Source of the DNA: Actinospica robiniae DSM 44927 | GTDB lineage: Bacteria; Actinomycetota; Actinomycetes; Streptomycetales; Catenulisporaceae | NCBI RefSeq assembly: GCF_000504285.1 | Contig: NZ_KI632511.1 | Span: 8,600,154 to 8,664,153 of the forward strand | Length of the DNA: 64,000 bases | Direction: 5' to 3' | Shown here: positions 48,945 to 58,216 of the stretch, in pieces | How the letters are laid out: every line of letters begins with the position of its first letter | Numbering within the stretch: the stretch's first letter is position 1 | Position numbers and translations under genes: made by a program | The notes under the pieces: model-generated | Databases searched by the model: none | Told to the model about the DNA's origin: nothing | Seen by the model: only the letters and a program-made list of their open reading frames with translations

Positions 48945-51900
48945 TTAGAACATCGGTCCCTGTGTCGATGGAGTGCCATCCGGCTCAAGGCCGAGCGGCC
49001 ACAGTGACGCGACTTGGCGCACGAGAGCGAGCTGTGCCATGGCGCTTGTATCGCCGGCATCAGCGGCGCGCAAGGCGAGGCGTTCAGCTTCGCCGTGGTC
49101 TCCGGCCTCCTCGCGCATCAGCGCAAGCTGGCCGAGCACTCTGGTGTCGGCGGCGCGCAGGGCAAGGCGCTCGGCCTCGTCGCGTTCTCCGGCCCGCTCG
49201 CGCCGTTCCGCAAGCAGGAGAAGCGCACTAGTGTTGCCTGTGTCGGCGGCGCGCTGGTACAGCGCCTCGGCATTGGCATGGTCTCCGGCCTCGTCACGCC
49301 TCCCTGCTAGCAGGACAAGCACGCTGGCATCTCCGGCACAAAGGGCGAGGCGTTCGGCTTCCTCCCGATATCCGTCCCGCTCTCGCATCTCCGCGAGCCG
49401 GACAAGGGCAATGGTGTTGCCGGAGTGGGCTGCGCGCAGAGCGAGGCGCTCGGCTCCGTTCCGGTCTCCGGTCCGTTCACGCATGATCGCGAGCTCGCCG
49501 AGTGCGACGGCGTTCCCGGTGTCGCCTGCGCGCTGGCAGAGGATCTCGGCTTCATCATGGTCTCCTGCCTCCTCACGCATCCCCACCAGTCGGACGAGCG
49601 CGCTGGCGTTGCCCAAGTTGGCCGCGCACTGATAGACGGCCTCGGCTTCATTGGGATTTCCGGCTTGTTCGCGCATCTCGGCGACCTGGACGAGGGCAAC
49701 GGTGTTGCCGAATTCGGCGGCGGCTTGAGCGAGGCGCTCAGCCTCGGCGTGCTCTCCCGCCTCCTCACGCATCACAGCGAGCTGGACGAGGGCGATGGTG
49801 TTGCCAATATCAGCGGCACGTAGAGCGATGCGTTCAGCTTCCTCCCGGTCCCCTGCCTCCTCACGGATAGCAGCGAGCTCGCTGAGCACGCTCGTGTTGC
49901 CCGCATTAGCTGCGTACTGATAAAGGGTGTCCGCTCCACTGTGGTTTCCGGCTTGTTCGCGCATCTCGGCGACCTGGACGAGGGCAACGGTGTAGCCGAA
50001 TTCGGCGGCGGCTAGAGCGAGGCGCTCAGCCTCGGCGTGTTCTCCCGCCTCCTCACGCATCACAGCGAGCTCGGCAAGAGCGAGGGCGTTACCGGTGTCG
50101 GCGGCGCATAGAGCGAGGCGTTCGGCTCCCTCCCGGTCCCCTGCCCCCTCACGCATCGCCGCGAGCTCACGAAGGGCGACAGTGTCTCCCGCATCGGCGG
50201 CGCGTAGAGCGAGGCGTTCGGCTTCATCTCGACTCCCGACCTGCTCGCGCATGAGTGCGAGCTCACCGAGAGTGGTGACGTCTCCGGTCATTGCAGCGCG
50301 CTGGGCGAGGAGTTCGGCTTCGCTGTGGTCCCCAGCCCGTTCGCGTATCTTCGCAAGCCGGGTCAACGCGATGGTGTTGCCAGCACTCGCGGCGCGCTGA
50401 TAGAGAGCCTCAGCTTTTTCATCTTCTCCATCCCGCTCACGAATCCTTGCGAGCCGCACCAGCGCGCTGATGTTCTCGGCATCGGCGGCACGGTGATAGA
50501 GAGCCTCGGCTTCATCGCGATCTCCGTCGTGCTCGCGCATCTGCGCAAGCCACACCATTGCACTGGTATCACCGGTGTCGGCGGCTCGCTGGTAGAAGGC
50601 CTCGGCTCCATCGCGATCTCCGTCGAGCTCGCGCATCTCCGCGAGCCGCACCAACACGCTGGCGTTGCCGACCTCCGCAGCGCGCTGGTAATGGGCCTCG
50701 GCCCAGAACAGGCGGTGACGGTCCCGGGCGGCCCGGCCCAGGCTCGCGAGCTCGTCCGGGTTGGTGATGAACGTATGGGCGGCTTCCCAAAACGACAAGG
50801 GAGGACAGCTCATTCGACGTTCGCGGCGGCCGAACTGATCGAGGTAATCCGCGAGCCGATACCGCGGTTCGGGCGGCACCGTGAGCCCAGTTTCCGTAGT
50901 GTCTGCTGTTGGGCGAGGGCGTCGGCGACGCGAGTGAACCCGGCGCAGTGGAGCCAGGTCTCCGTGTACCGGCTTGGCCAGATCGGACAGCGCCCGTTCC
51001 AACCAGTCCTCATTCTCGAGTATGTGAAGATCGTCATCGCTCAGATAGTCCGGAGCCGCATCAGTCAGGAACGCCAGCGCCAGATGCGGCCCCACACCGA
51101 GGCGTCGCGCATCCATGGCTGCGTGCGTCAAGGCTCTTGCCGCCGCGGAAAGCTCGTTGTAACGGCGCACGAGCTCGGGCGCGCCGGCCAGATGCTGGGC
51201 GAGGCGTCGGTGGTGGTCGTGCGCGAGCACTTCGGCCCAGAGCCGGTCACCCGCTGCGGCCAGGCTTTCGGCTTTGCGTAGACTTGCGTCGTCGAACTCG
51301 GCGGCTACCTCGATACGTCGACCGGCCAGTAGCTCCCTCGTGCGAGCGTGCGGATCCGGCTGGCCAGGCTGTGGCCGGTGGGTGTACATCACGTCGTAGT
51401 CGGGCCAGAGGGTCGCGAGAACAAGTACCGGAGCATGCTTGGGATCGGTGAGCAGCCTGTGGATCGCCGCAGCCATTTGCTCACCGGCATCCAGGTAGTG
51501 CTGAGCCTCGTTGAGCCACACGACGGTGCATGGTGAGACCCGGTTCAGTCCGCTGAGTGCTGCGTCTACGCGGGTGGGATCGTAAGGGTGCCATACCTGC
51601 CACCCGCCCGCGGCCAGCGGTTGGATCGCCTCCCAGCAGGCGCGGGTTTTGCCGGTCGACGAGGAGCCGACCAGCACCGCCATCGTGCTGTGCCCCGCGG
51701 CCGCTGCGTCGATTACCGCAGACAGCGCCTCATCGTGTGCGCGGCGCACGTACCCGGGCAGCGCTCTAGCGGCATCGCGAACCGGGCCAGCCGGATGCAC
51801 CTCGAGATCCAGCGGATCGCAGTCCCTGATCAGCCTGCCCGATCCGTCCGCTGCCGACGACTCGCCTTCGGCAGCTGCCTTTCGTAGCCGCAACAGGCTC

Positions 51901-52097
51901 TGCTCGTCAAGCCGTAGCACTCTTGCGAGCGCAGCTACCGTGCGCGCGGTTGGGACTCGTTCGGTGCTGTTCAATGCCTGCGACACCGTCGTACGTCCGA
52001 GCTCGCTTCGCACTGCTGCCTGCTCCGCGGTCATCCCGCTGCGAGCGAGACCCTCGTTGAGTTGCTCGCGCAGTTCTTTAGCCGCACGCTCGTCCAC
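48945..52097 (-). CDS. HTH - NTPase - 18-repeat (TPR/Sel1-like) protein
   Basis: 1050 residues. An XRE-type HTH (EQAAVRSELGRTTVSQALNS, residues 24-44) is followed by a P-loop NTPase: VLVGSSSTGKTRA (141-153), Walker B-like TVVWLNEAQHYL (about 190-200), LVLATLWPDYDVMY. From about 465 to 1030 there are 18 repeats of 32 residues with consensus ...EAERLALRAADxGN...ALxxLAxMREEAGD; copies 15 and 17 are 29 residues. This is the STAND-like plan: DNA-binding or effector N-terminus, switch ATPase, repeat sensor. A role in regulation or phage defence is inference. GTG 52097 follows GGGGCGAGG. Confidence 0.8.
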   Translation of the reverse strand: MDERAAKELREQLNEGLARSGMTAEQAAVRSELGRTTVSQALNSTERVPTARTVAALARVLRLDEQSLLRLRKAAAEGESSAADGSGRLIRDCDPLDLEVHPAGPVRDAARALPGYVRRAHDEALSAVIDAAAAGHSTMAVLVGSSSTGKTRACWEAIQPLAAGGWQVWHPYDPTRVDAALSGLNRVSPCTVVWLNEAQHYLDAGEQMAAAIHRLLTDPKHAPVLVLATLWPDYDVMYTHRPQPGQPDPHARTRELLAGRRIEVAAEFDDASLRKAESLAAAGDRLWAEVLAHDHHRRLAQHLAGAPELVRRYNELSAAARALTHAAMDARRLGVGPHLALAFLTDAAPDYLSDDDLHILENEDWLERALSDLAKPVHGDLAPLRRVHSRRRRPRPTADTTETGLTVPPEPRYRLADYLDQFGRRERRMSCPPLSFWEAAHTFITNPDELASLGRAARDRHRLFWAEAHYQRAAEVGNASVLVRLAEMRELDGDRDGAEAFYQRAADTGDTSAMVWLAQMREHDGDRDEAEALYHRAADAENISALVRLARIRERDGEDEKAEALYQRAASAGNTIALTRLAKIRERAGDHSEAELLAQRAAMTGDVTTLGELALMREQVGSRDEAERLALRAADAGDTVALRELAAMREGAGDREGAERLALCAADTGNALALAELAVMREEAGEHAEAERLALAAAEFGYTVALVQVAEMREQAGNHSGADTLYQYAANAGNTSVLSELAAIREEAGDREEAERIALRAADIGNTIALVQLAVMREEAGEHAEAERLAQAAAEFGNTVALVQVAEMREQAGNPNEAEAVYQCAANLGNASALVRLVGMREEAGDHDEAEILCQRAGDTGNAVALGELAIMRERTGDRNGAERLALRAAHSGNTIALVRLAEMRERDGYREEAERLALCAGDASVLVLLAGRRDEAGDHANAEALYQRAADTGNTSALLLLAERRERAGERDEAERLALRAADTRVLGQLALMREEAGDHGEAERLALRAADAGDTSAMAQLALVRQVASLWPLGLEPDGTPSTQGPMF

Positions 52098-52234
52098 CCT
52101 CGCCCCTTGGTCTCAGACGTCGATGACTTGTTGTGTTCGACATCGTTCATCTTCGTCCAGTCGAACCATGGTGCACGCCGCTTCGGCCAGATTTCACGGT
52201 ACCAACCGGTATCCCCCGAGGCCAGGAGTACACC

Positions 52235-52438
52235 GTGACCGACCGCACCGTCGCCGTCCTGCTGGCGGCAGCCCTCACCCTTCTGATTGCTCTCGTTGCC
52301 GCAGCGGCAGCCGCCTACCTCGCCCGACGCGACCACGCCAACTACCCCCAAGCCATCACTCGTGCGGGTGCTGCTTTCGCTACTGCCCTCTCCCTGGCCA
52401 CCGCGTTCATCGCTACTTGGACTGCGCTCGTACGCTGA
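52235..52438 (+). CDS. Small two-helix membrane protein
   Basis: 67 residues: TVAVLLAAALTLLIALVAAA (helix 1), the charged turn YLARRDHANYPQAITRA and FATALSLATAFIATWTAL (helix 2). GTG 52235 follows CCAGGAG by six bases. It is transcribed divergently from the HTH-NTPase gene. Function unknown; similar tiny membrane proteins accompany actinobacterial mobile elements. Confidence 0.7.
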   Translation: MTDRTVAVLLAAALTLLIALVAAAAAAYLARRDHANYPQAITRAGAAFATALSLATAFIATWTALVR

Positions 52439-52590
52439 AAAGCCCAGCCATGGGTGTTGCGATCCCCCGCACGGTCCCTCCGCCTGACCTACGGCGTGCA
52501 ACTAACGCTATCGACTAACTCACCAACCCGGAAGACTTCGCTGTACTCTGCAATTCGGCTCTGACGTGCGTAAGAAGCGAGGGGCAAGTA

Positions 52591-53382
52591 ATGAAACACT
52601 TGGATTTCCCGCCGCAGATGTTGCCGCCCGGCACGCGGAGCCTGTTCGGCGAGGTCCCTCCGGCCCCGCCTGGCACGATATTCGTGCTGGCTGAGGAGGG
52701 AGGATACGCTGTCCCGCCGCGCAGATACACGCTGCTGTTCGGCCGCGACCGCGACGTGGTGCACGTGGCGGTAGGCACCAACGATCCTCACGTCAGCCGC
52801 AAACAGGGCCTGTTCATCTGCGCCGGCCAGGAGTGGTGGTTGCGAAACACTGGCGTGCGTCCTATCGAACTGCCCGGCAGTATCCTGCTGACCGGCCATG
52901 AGCGGCGCATGGAACCCGGCTTTACTCCACTCCTCATCAGGTCCTCACAACGAAGGTCGCACCTGCTGGAGGTCAGGGTGACCGACGGCGGCCCGCCCGA
53001 AGTCGCCTGGTCCACCAACGCACTCACTAAGGGGCCCGACGACGTCTACGAACTCAGCCTCAGCCAACGTATGGTGCTGACCGCGCTCGCCCAGCAGTAT
53101 CTGATCGGGGATCCTTACCCGCAGCCAGTCTCCTGGCGACAGGTTGCCGACAGCCTCAACCAAGCCCCGTCAGTAGAGAGGGCTTGGACGCAGAAGTCGG
53201 CCGAACACATGGTCAGCGAGATACGCAGAGTCATGAGCCAGGAGAGAGGCGTGCGCGGGCTGCTCCGCTCGGAACTCGGCGAACCCGTGGGGAACGTGCT
53301 AAATCACAACCTGATCATGGAGTTACTGCGGACTACCACGCTGACCTCCCAGGACCTCTGCCTGCTCGGCCTCGATGGCTAA
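52591..53382 (+). CDS. FHA-domain protein with C-terminal winged helix
   Basis: 263 residues. An FHA domain (TLLFGRDRDVVHVAVGTNDP, then HVSRKQGLF, NTGVRPI) spans about 45-125; it binds phosphothreonine peptides. From about 160 a winged helix appears (LSLSQRMVLTALAQQYL, VSWRQVADSLNQA, KSAEHMVSEIRRVMSQ). It therefore links Ser/Thr phosphorylation signals to DNA or protein binding. No kinase is present in the window. ATG 52591 follows GGGGCAAGT. Confidence 0.8.
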   Translation: MKHLDFPPQMLPPGTRSLFGEVPPAPPGTIFVLAEEGGYAVPPRRYTLLFGRDRDVVHVAVGTNDPHVSRKQGLFICAGQEWWLRNTGVRPIELPGSILLTGHERRMEPGFTPLLIRSSQRRSHLLEVRVTDGGPPEVAWSTNALTKGPDDVYELSLSQRMVLTALAQQYLIGDPYPQPVSWRQVADSLNQAPSVERAWTQKSAEHMVSEIRRVMSQERGVRGLLRSELGEPVGNVLNHNLIMELLRTTTLTSQDLCLLGLDG

Positions 53383-53526
53383 CGTCAGCCAGCACGCTAT
53401 CCGTCCGATCGAGGCAGATGCCTGACAGAACCGACGGGAAACCGCCCCCGCAGCCGAGACGGCGGCGCGAATCACCGAGAAACTGACAGGTGCACAGCGC
53501 ACGGACAATAAACCTCGATTCTCAGC

Positions 53527-53578
53527 GATCTTTCGAAGACGACATGGTGTCGAAAAATCCGTGAGAATCCGAAAGATC
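53527..53578. terminator. Long hairpin between convergent genes
   Basis: GATCTTTCG (53527-53535) pairs with CGAAAGATC (53570-53578); an inner CGAC/GTCG (53540-53552) makes a cruciform-like structure. It separates the FHA gene from the 3' end of the conjugation operon. Confidence 0.6.
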
Positions 53579-53588
53579 TAACGAGAAC

Positions 53589-54599
53589 CTACAATTCTTG
53601 TGGAACGATTCTCCGAAACGCCACGGCCTGCGTATTCCAATATCCGCCGTCGAATTCGGACAGCTCGATATTCGCACCAGTATGGGGGCTGTCCAGGACC
53701 AGGTTCCGGCCGAGGAAGATTCCGACGTGACCGGGTAGGTTTCCCTCGGGGTCGGAGCCCATCGTGAAGATCAGGTCGCCGGGTTTGAGGTCGGCGGCTG
53801 TTTCGACTGCTTTACCTGAGGCGACCTGCTGGTAGGTGGTGCGCGGCAGGGTGATGCCGGCGGCTTCGTAGGCGGCCTGGGTCAGTCCGGAGCAGTCGTA
53901 GCCTTCGGGGCCGGTGCCGCCGTAGACGTAGGGTTTCCCGAGTTGCGCGAGGGCGTAGTTGATGGCGGTGACCACCTGGGCGGGGGTGCCGGGGGGCAGG
54001 GTGAAGTCCGCGGGCAGTCCTGCGGCGTAGGCGGCCTGGGCGCCGAGGTCGCAGGCTCCGACGGTGCCGGCGAAGGTGGCGACGAGTTCCTCGGCAGCCT
54101 CCTGCCACTGGGCGTACGCGTCGGGGAATCCGGACTCCTGGACGTCCTGGGCGGCTTCGGTGAGCGGGAGGGACTGCCAGCCTGAGACCTTCTCGAGTGC
54201 CTGGTAGAACTTCGTGGCCGCGTAGACGGGGTTCATGATCTGGGCGGGGGTGCCCCAGCCCTGGCTGGGGCGCTGCTGGAACAGGCCCAGGCTGTCGCGG
54301 TCTCCGTAGTCGAGGTTCTTCAGGCGCGATTCCTGGATGGCGGTGGCGATCGCGATCGCCTCGCCGTACGGGGCGATGCCCATCGACAGACCCGTGGTGT
54401 AGATGATCTGGGCGTTGGCGACCTGTTCGGCGGTGAGTTTCTCGCCGTCGCCGATGTCGGTGCCGACTCCGGCGGTCCCGCTCGCGCACACCGGCGTCAC
54501 CCCGGAGGCGGAGCCGAGGCCGAGGAAGCTGGCGGCGCCGGCGCCGGCCGCGCCGATCAGCACGACGATCAGAACGAGGGCGCCGAGCCCGACGGCCAC
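53589..54599 (-). CDS. Transglycosylase-like/NlpC-P60 cell-wall hydrolase of the T4SS
   Basis: 336 residues. An N-terminal membrane helix (GLGALVLIVVLIGAAGAGAA) is followed by a lytic-transglycosylase-like region (AIAIATAIQESRLKNLDYGD, GLFQQRPSQGWG) and an NlpC/P60 peptidase (YVYGGTGPEGYDCSGLTQAA with the catalytic Cys, LPGHVGIFLG with the His). It would open peptidoglycan for the conjugation channel. GTG 54599 is the usable start, but an ATC six bases after GGAGGTGA is equally well placed (giving MGKIVAVGLG), so a rare start codon is possible. Last gene of the operon. Confidence 0.85.
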   Translation of the reverse strand: MAVGLGALVLIVVLIGAAGAGAASFLGLGSASGVTPVCASGTAGVGTDIGDGEKLTAEQVANAQIIYTTGLSMGIAPYGEAIAIATAIQESRLKNLDYGDRDSLGLFQQRPSQGWGTPAQIMNPVYAATKFYQALEKVSGWQSLPLTEAAQDVQESGFPDAYAQWQEAAEELVATFAGTVGACDLGAQAAYAAGLPADFTLPPGTPAQVVTAINYALAQLGKPYVYGGTGPEGYDCSGLTQAAYEAAGITLPRTTYQQVASGKAVETAADLKPGDLIFTMGSDPEGNLPGHVGIFLGRNLVLDSPHTGANIELSEFDGGYWNTQAVAFRRIVPQEL

Positions 54600-54614
54600 G
54601 ATCTTGCCGATGGG

Positions 54615-55670
54615 TCACCTCCGGGAGTGCGAGATCGCGGGCGCGATGGGTGCGGGCGGCTCGGTCCACCAGCCCGGTGCGGCCGCCGGACCGGTCGTGG
54701 TGCGCGGCGCGCGCTCGGGGAGGAGCTGGTCGAGGTCGATCAGCAGGTGGCGTTTGACCGGACGGCCGGGGATGCGCGCGCGGCCGGTGTAGGGCCGCCA
54801 GACCGGGCCGGTCGGGCCGGTCTCGGCGGCGTTGAGGGCCTCGGGGCTGGTGGTGGCGACCGGGATGCGCGGCGGGTCGGCGCGTAGCAGCTGGTGCAGG
54901 TTCTCCTCGCGCTGCGCGGTGGGCAGGTAGAAGAGCACCGGGGTGGGGCTGCTGGCCGCGGCGAGTCTCGCGTATCCGGGCAGTTTCGCCGGCAGCCGGG
55001 TCAGTGCCTCGGTGCCGGTGTCGTATTCGAGGAAGAAGCGCAGGTTGCGTGCCTGGGCTGGTTCGGTGCCGGGCGCAGCGAGGGTGTAGTGGCCGTAGCC
55101 GTCGGGCCGTGCGAGGTCTTGCCACAGGCGCAGGCAGCGCCGTTCGGACCACCAGGCGGCCAGACGGCCCCCAGCCGGGTTGGTGCGGTGGGCGGCGGCG
55201 ATGCGCACGAACACGTCGTTGCACCCCACGGTGTGTGCCAGCTGCGCGGACACGGCGATCTGGTGGGCGCGCGAACGGGAGTAGCCGAACTGACGCGGGT
55301 TCACATCGAGTGCGGCCACGAGGTAGGTCGCCCCGCCCGGGCCGAGCACGTAGTGCTCCGGGGAGGTGCCGGCGCCGATCTGCAGCAGCGGCCGGAACCG
55401 GTCGAGCGCGCGCAGCTCGTGCGTGAGGGTGGCCAGGCGCCGGCGGGCGACGCGTTCGTTGCCGAAGGCGAGGCGGGCGATCTGCCGGCTGGTGAGGACT
55501 TTGTGTTCGTGGACCATCGCGATGATCCACTTGTCGCGCACGGTCAGGTGGGCCGAGAGGATGGCGAGGTGGGTGCGCCGGGCCCGCGCGCCCGCCTCCG
55601 GCTCGGGGGGCGCGGGCAGATACACGGGTGTGGTCGGCGCGGAGGTGGGCGGGATGGGGGTGGTGTTCAA
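54615..55670 (-). CDS. Replication-relaxation family protein
   Basis: 351 residues. An N-terminal winged helix-like section (WIIAMVHEHKVLTSRQIARL, AFGNERVARRRLATL) and a middle domain (LEYDTGTEALTRLPAKLPGY, VLFYLPTAQREENLHQLLR) match the replication-relaxation (Replic_Relax) family often found next to conjugation genes on Gram-positive plasmids. Start is TTG 55670 (MNTTPIPPTS). The first codons (TTG AAC ACC ACC CCC) resemble those of the coupling ATPase upstream. It may act in plasmid DNA processing. Confidence 0.75.
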   Translation of the reverse strand: MNTTPIPPTSAPTTPVYLPAPPEPEAGARARRTHLAILSAHLTVRDKWIIAMVHEHKVLTSRQIARLAFGNERVARRRLATLTHELRALDRFRPLLQIGAGTSPEHYVLGPGGATYLVAALDVNPRQFGYSRSRAHQIAVSAQLAHTVGCNDVFVRIAAAHRTNPAGGRLAAWWSERRCLRLWQDLARPDGYGHYTLAAPGTEPAQARNLRFFLEYDTGTEALTRLPAKLPGYARLAAASSPTPVLFYLPTAQREENLHQLLRADPPRIPVATTSPEALNAAETGPTGPVWRPYTGRARIPGRPVKRHLLIDLDQLLPERAPRTTTGPAAAPGWWTEPPAPIAPAISHSRR

Positions 55671-55717
55671 CTCTCTCCGTTCACAGCCTGGGGATACCGA
55701 TCGGGCCGCTGGACAGA

Positions 55718-58216
55718 TCAGTCGGCTTCGGGCCAGAACCGCGGGTCGGCCTCGGCTGTGGGCGCCTCGGCCTCGGGCGCACCGGAACCGCCGGGCACGG
55801 CGGGGGCGCGGCCGAACGTGGCGCGCGCCGTGTCGCGGATCAGTTGGTGGCGCCCGGGGATCGCGGGGGGCAGCGGTGTGGTGCGCAGTGTGAACGCGGG
55901 CTTCTCCTCGCCCGAGGCGACCAGTCTCGCTGCGGCCTGATACACCCCGAGGTGGCTCAGGTCGTGGGCGTGCAGGAGCGGTGAGGTGTGGCGTTCGAGT
56001 TCGCGCGCGTCCTCGGGGGAGGCGTTGAAGAACACCTTCGTGCGGGCGTTCGCGGAGATGCCCTCGCGCAGGTCCTTCGGCAGCTGCGCGAGGTTCTGGT
56101 GCGCGAAGGTGAGCGAGAGCCGGTAGCCGCGGGCCTCGGCGATGATGTCCTCGACCGGGTACGGCAGGTTCAAGAAGTTCTGCCCTTCATCGAGGTACAG
56201 GCTGCAGTCGATGCGCGCCGACTGCGGGATCCGGGCGCGCTTGGACGCGCCCTGCCAGGCCTTGGCCACGATCAGCGAACCGATCAGCTGCGTGGTCTGC
56301 TCGCCGAGAATGCCCTTGGGGATCCGGGCGAGCAGCAGTCCGCCGTCGAGCACCTTGCTCATGTCGAAGCTCGACGGGCCCGAGGCGATCGAGTTGCGCA
56401 CAAAAGACCTGAGCAGGAACGCCCGGAGTTTGTTCATCAGCGGCCCGATGATCGAGGCCCGGTTCGCCTCCGTCAGCTGCTCGTAGGACTCCCAGAACCC
56501 CTTGAGCACCGGGTCGGTGATCCCCGCGGTCTTGCGCGCCCGCACCACTGGGTTGGTCAGCAGGTCCGCGACGTCCCCGAGATGCGAGTTTCCCGAGGGG
56601 TCGTTCGCCAGCAGGGTCAGGCACGCAGCCCGGAAGACGTCGTCGGTGCGCGGGCCCCAGTAGGCCCGGAAGATCCGGGAGAAGATCCCGGTGACGTTGT
56701 CCACGACCATGTCCCGGTCATCGACCTGGTCGCACTGCAGCACGTTCAGACGCGGCGGGCAGGTCGCGTCGTCGGCGTCGAACAGCACGGTCTGTTTGGC
56801 GATGTGCTCGGGCAGCCGCGCGAGGATATCGATGATCATGTCGCCCTTGGGGTCGACCACGATCGCGCCGCGCCCGGCGGCCACGTCGTCGAGCACCATG
56901 TGCGTCATGAGCGTGGACTTGCCGGATCCGGTCGCGCCCATCACGTGCAGGTGGTGGCGCGCGTCCTGGACGGCGAGCCCGACCGGCCGGGCGATACCGG
57001 TGTCGGTGGTCCCGATCGGCTTGATCCCGCCGTGCGGGTCCGGGGCGAGGATGCCGGGGGGCGGTGCCACTGAGGCGGCGCCGGCGCGCTCGATGCCGGC
57101 CGCGCCCGCGTCGAGCGGGAGGTGGGCCAGGACGGCGAGTTCCGCGGCCGAGAGCAGGTGGCCGGGGCCGTGGAAGGCACGGGAGGCGAGCGCGGCGGCG
57201 GGGTCCGGCAGGCGTTTGCGGGCGAGGAAGTTCGCGCCGGAGTACACGCTGAACGCCGAGGCGATTTGGTGGGCCCGGCCGCGTAGTCGCGGTGAGCTCT
57301 CGCGTTCGCCCGGTTCGCTGCTGGCTGCGGCGTAGGCGATGCGCACGTCCCACAGGCCGCCGGCCGCCTTCGTCGACGCTGCCCGGTACTGGGCGGCCTG
57401 CGCGGGATCCATCCCGCCGGTCCCGCCGCCCTGGCTTTTCGCCGGGGTGCGGCGCGGGCCGGGCGCGAGCGTGTCGAGGAGCCGCTGGGCGCGGGTTTCC
57501 GCGCCGCCGCTGCGCAGGACCCTGAGCTTGCGCCGGGCGGTTCGGGCGCGGCGGCCGGTGACCGGGCGCGCGACGATCTGCACCGCCGCGTACTCGCCGG
57601 CGCCGAGGCTCGCGCACGCGCCGAGCAGCGGGCGTAGCGGGTCCACGTCGTGCTTGGTCTGGATCGGCAGAACTTCGCTGCGGGCGAGCACGAGCCGCCC
57701 GCCGGTCGCTGCGGCGGTGACCGGCAGCGGGGCGTTTTCCACGGCGGCCGGGACGGTGGTGGTGTGCGCGCCGGGCCACGCGGAGCTGATCGCTCTCTCG
57801 ATCATCTGCGGCGGTACGGTTCCGGGCACCCACAGCCGGATCGAGGCGCCGGCGCGGGTGAAGGCGTATTCGAAGGCGAGGTGCGGCTGTCCGGTCAGCA
57901 GCCGGGCTCGGGGCGGGCGCAGCAGTCCGAGCAGGTGCGACCACAGGGCTTCGGCGCCGTGGAGGTCCACGCGGGGCGGGGCGAGCACGGTGATGATCCG
58001 CGCGTTCTCGGTGTAGGCGGTGTGGCGCCGCGCCCGGACCCGGTTGCGCACGATCAGATATCCGGCGGCGCCCAGGGCGAGAACACCGGCCAGGACGGGT
58101 GCTGCGATCGGGCCGTCGTGAGCGAGGGTGTGTCCGATGCGGTGCAGGATCTCGCCGGGGTTCACCAGCGCGTGCGAGAGCGGGCCGGTGGGTGTGGGGC
58201 TGGGGGTGGTGTTCAG
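55718..58216 (-). CDS. VirD4/TraG-like type IV coupling ATPase
   Basis: 832 residues. N-terminal membrane helix (IAAPVLAGVLALGAAGYLIV), a long cytoplasmic middle, then the ATPase domain: Walker A MGATGSGKSTLMTHMVLDD (about 420-438), Walker B region GAIVVDPKGDMIIDIL, LYLDEGQNFLNLPYPV and LTFAHQNLAQLPKDLR. It would bring the DNA/relaxase complex to the channel. The likely start is CTG 58216, which overlaps the upstream stop as CTGA and gives MNTTPSPTPTG, matching its neighbour; GTG 58165 is the conventional alternative. The long frame reaching 60247 is a shadow. Confidence 0.88.
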   Translation of the reverse strand: MNTTPSPTPTGPLSHALVNPGEILHRIGHTLAHDGPIAAPVLAGVLALGAAGYLIVRNRVRARRHTAYTENARIITVLAPPRVDLHGAEALWSHLLGLLRPPRARLLTGQPHLAFEYAFTRAGASIRLWVPGTVPPQMIERAISSAWPGAHTTTVPAAVENAPLPVTAAATGGRLVLARSEVLPIQTKHDVDPLRPLLGACASLGAGEYAAVQIVARPVTGRRARTARRKLRVLRSGGAETRAQRLLDTLAPGPRRTPAKSQGGGTGGMDPAQAAQYRAASTKAAGGLWDVRIAYAAASSEPGERESSPRLRGRAHQIASAFSVYSGANFLARKRLPDPAAALASRAFHGPGHLLSAAELAVLAHLPLDAGAAGIERAGAASVAPPPGILAPDPHGGIKPIGTTDTGIARPVGLAVQDARHHLHVMGATGSGKSTLMTHMVLDDVAAGRGAIVVDPKGDMIIDILARLPEHIAKQTVLFDADDATCPPRLNVLQCDQVDDRDMVVDNVTGIFSRIFRAYWGPRTDDVFRAACLTLLANDPSGNSHLGDVADLLTNPVVRARKTAGITDPVLKGFWESYEQLTEANRASIIGPLMNKLRAFLLRSFVRNSIASGPSSFDMSKVLDGGLLLARIPKGILGEQTTQLIGSLIVAKAWQGASKRARIPQSARIDCSLYLDEGQNFLNLPYPVEDIIAEARGYRLSLTFAHQNLAQLPKDLREGISANARTKVFFNASPEDARELERHTSPLLHAHDLSHLGVYQAAARLVASGEEKPAFTLRTTPLPPAIPGRHQLIRDTARATFGRAPAVPGGSGAPEAEAPTAEADPRFWPEAD

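Noticed and set aside
49050-50700. Regular 96-bp repeat spacing suggesting a CRISPR or satellite array
   Set aside because: The repeats lie in frame within a 1050-residue protein and encode a 32-residue TPR/Sel1-like unit; there are no unique spacers.
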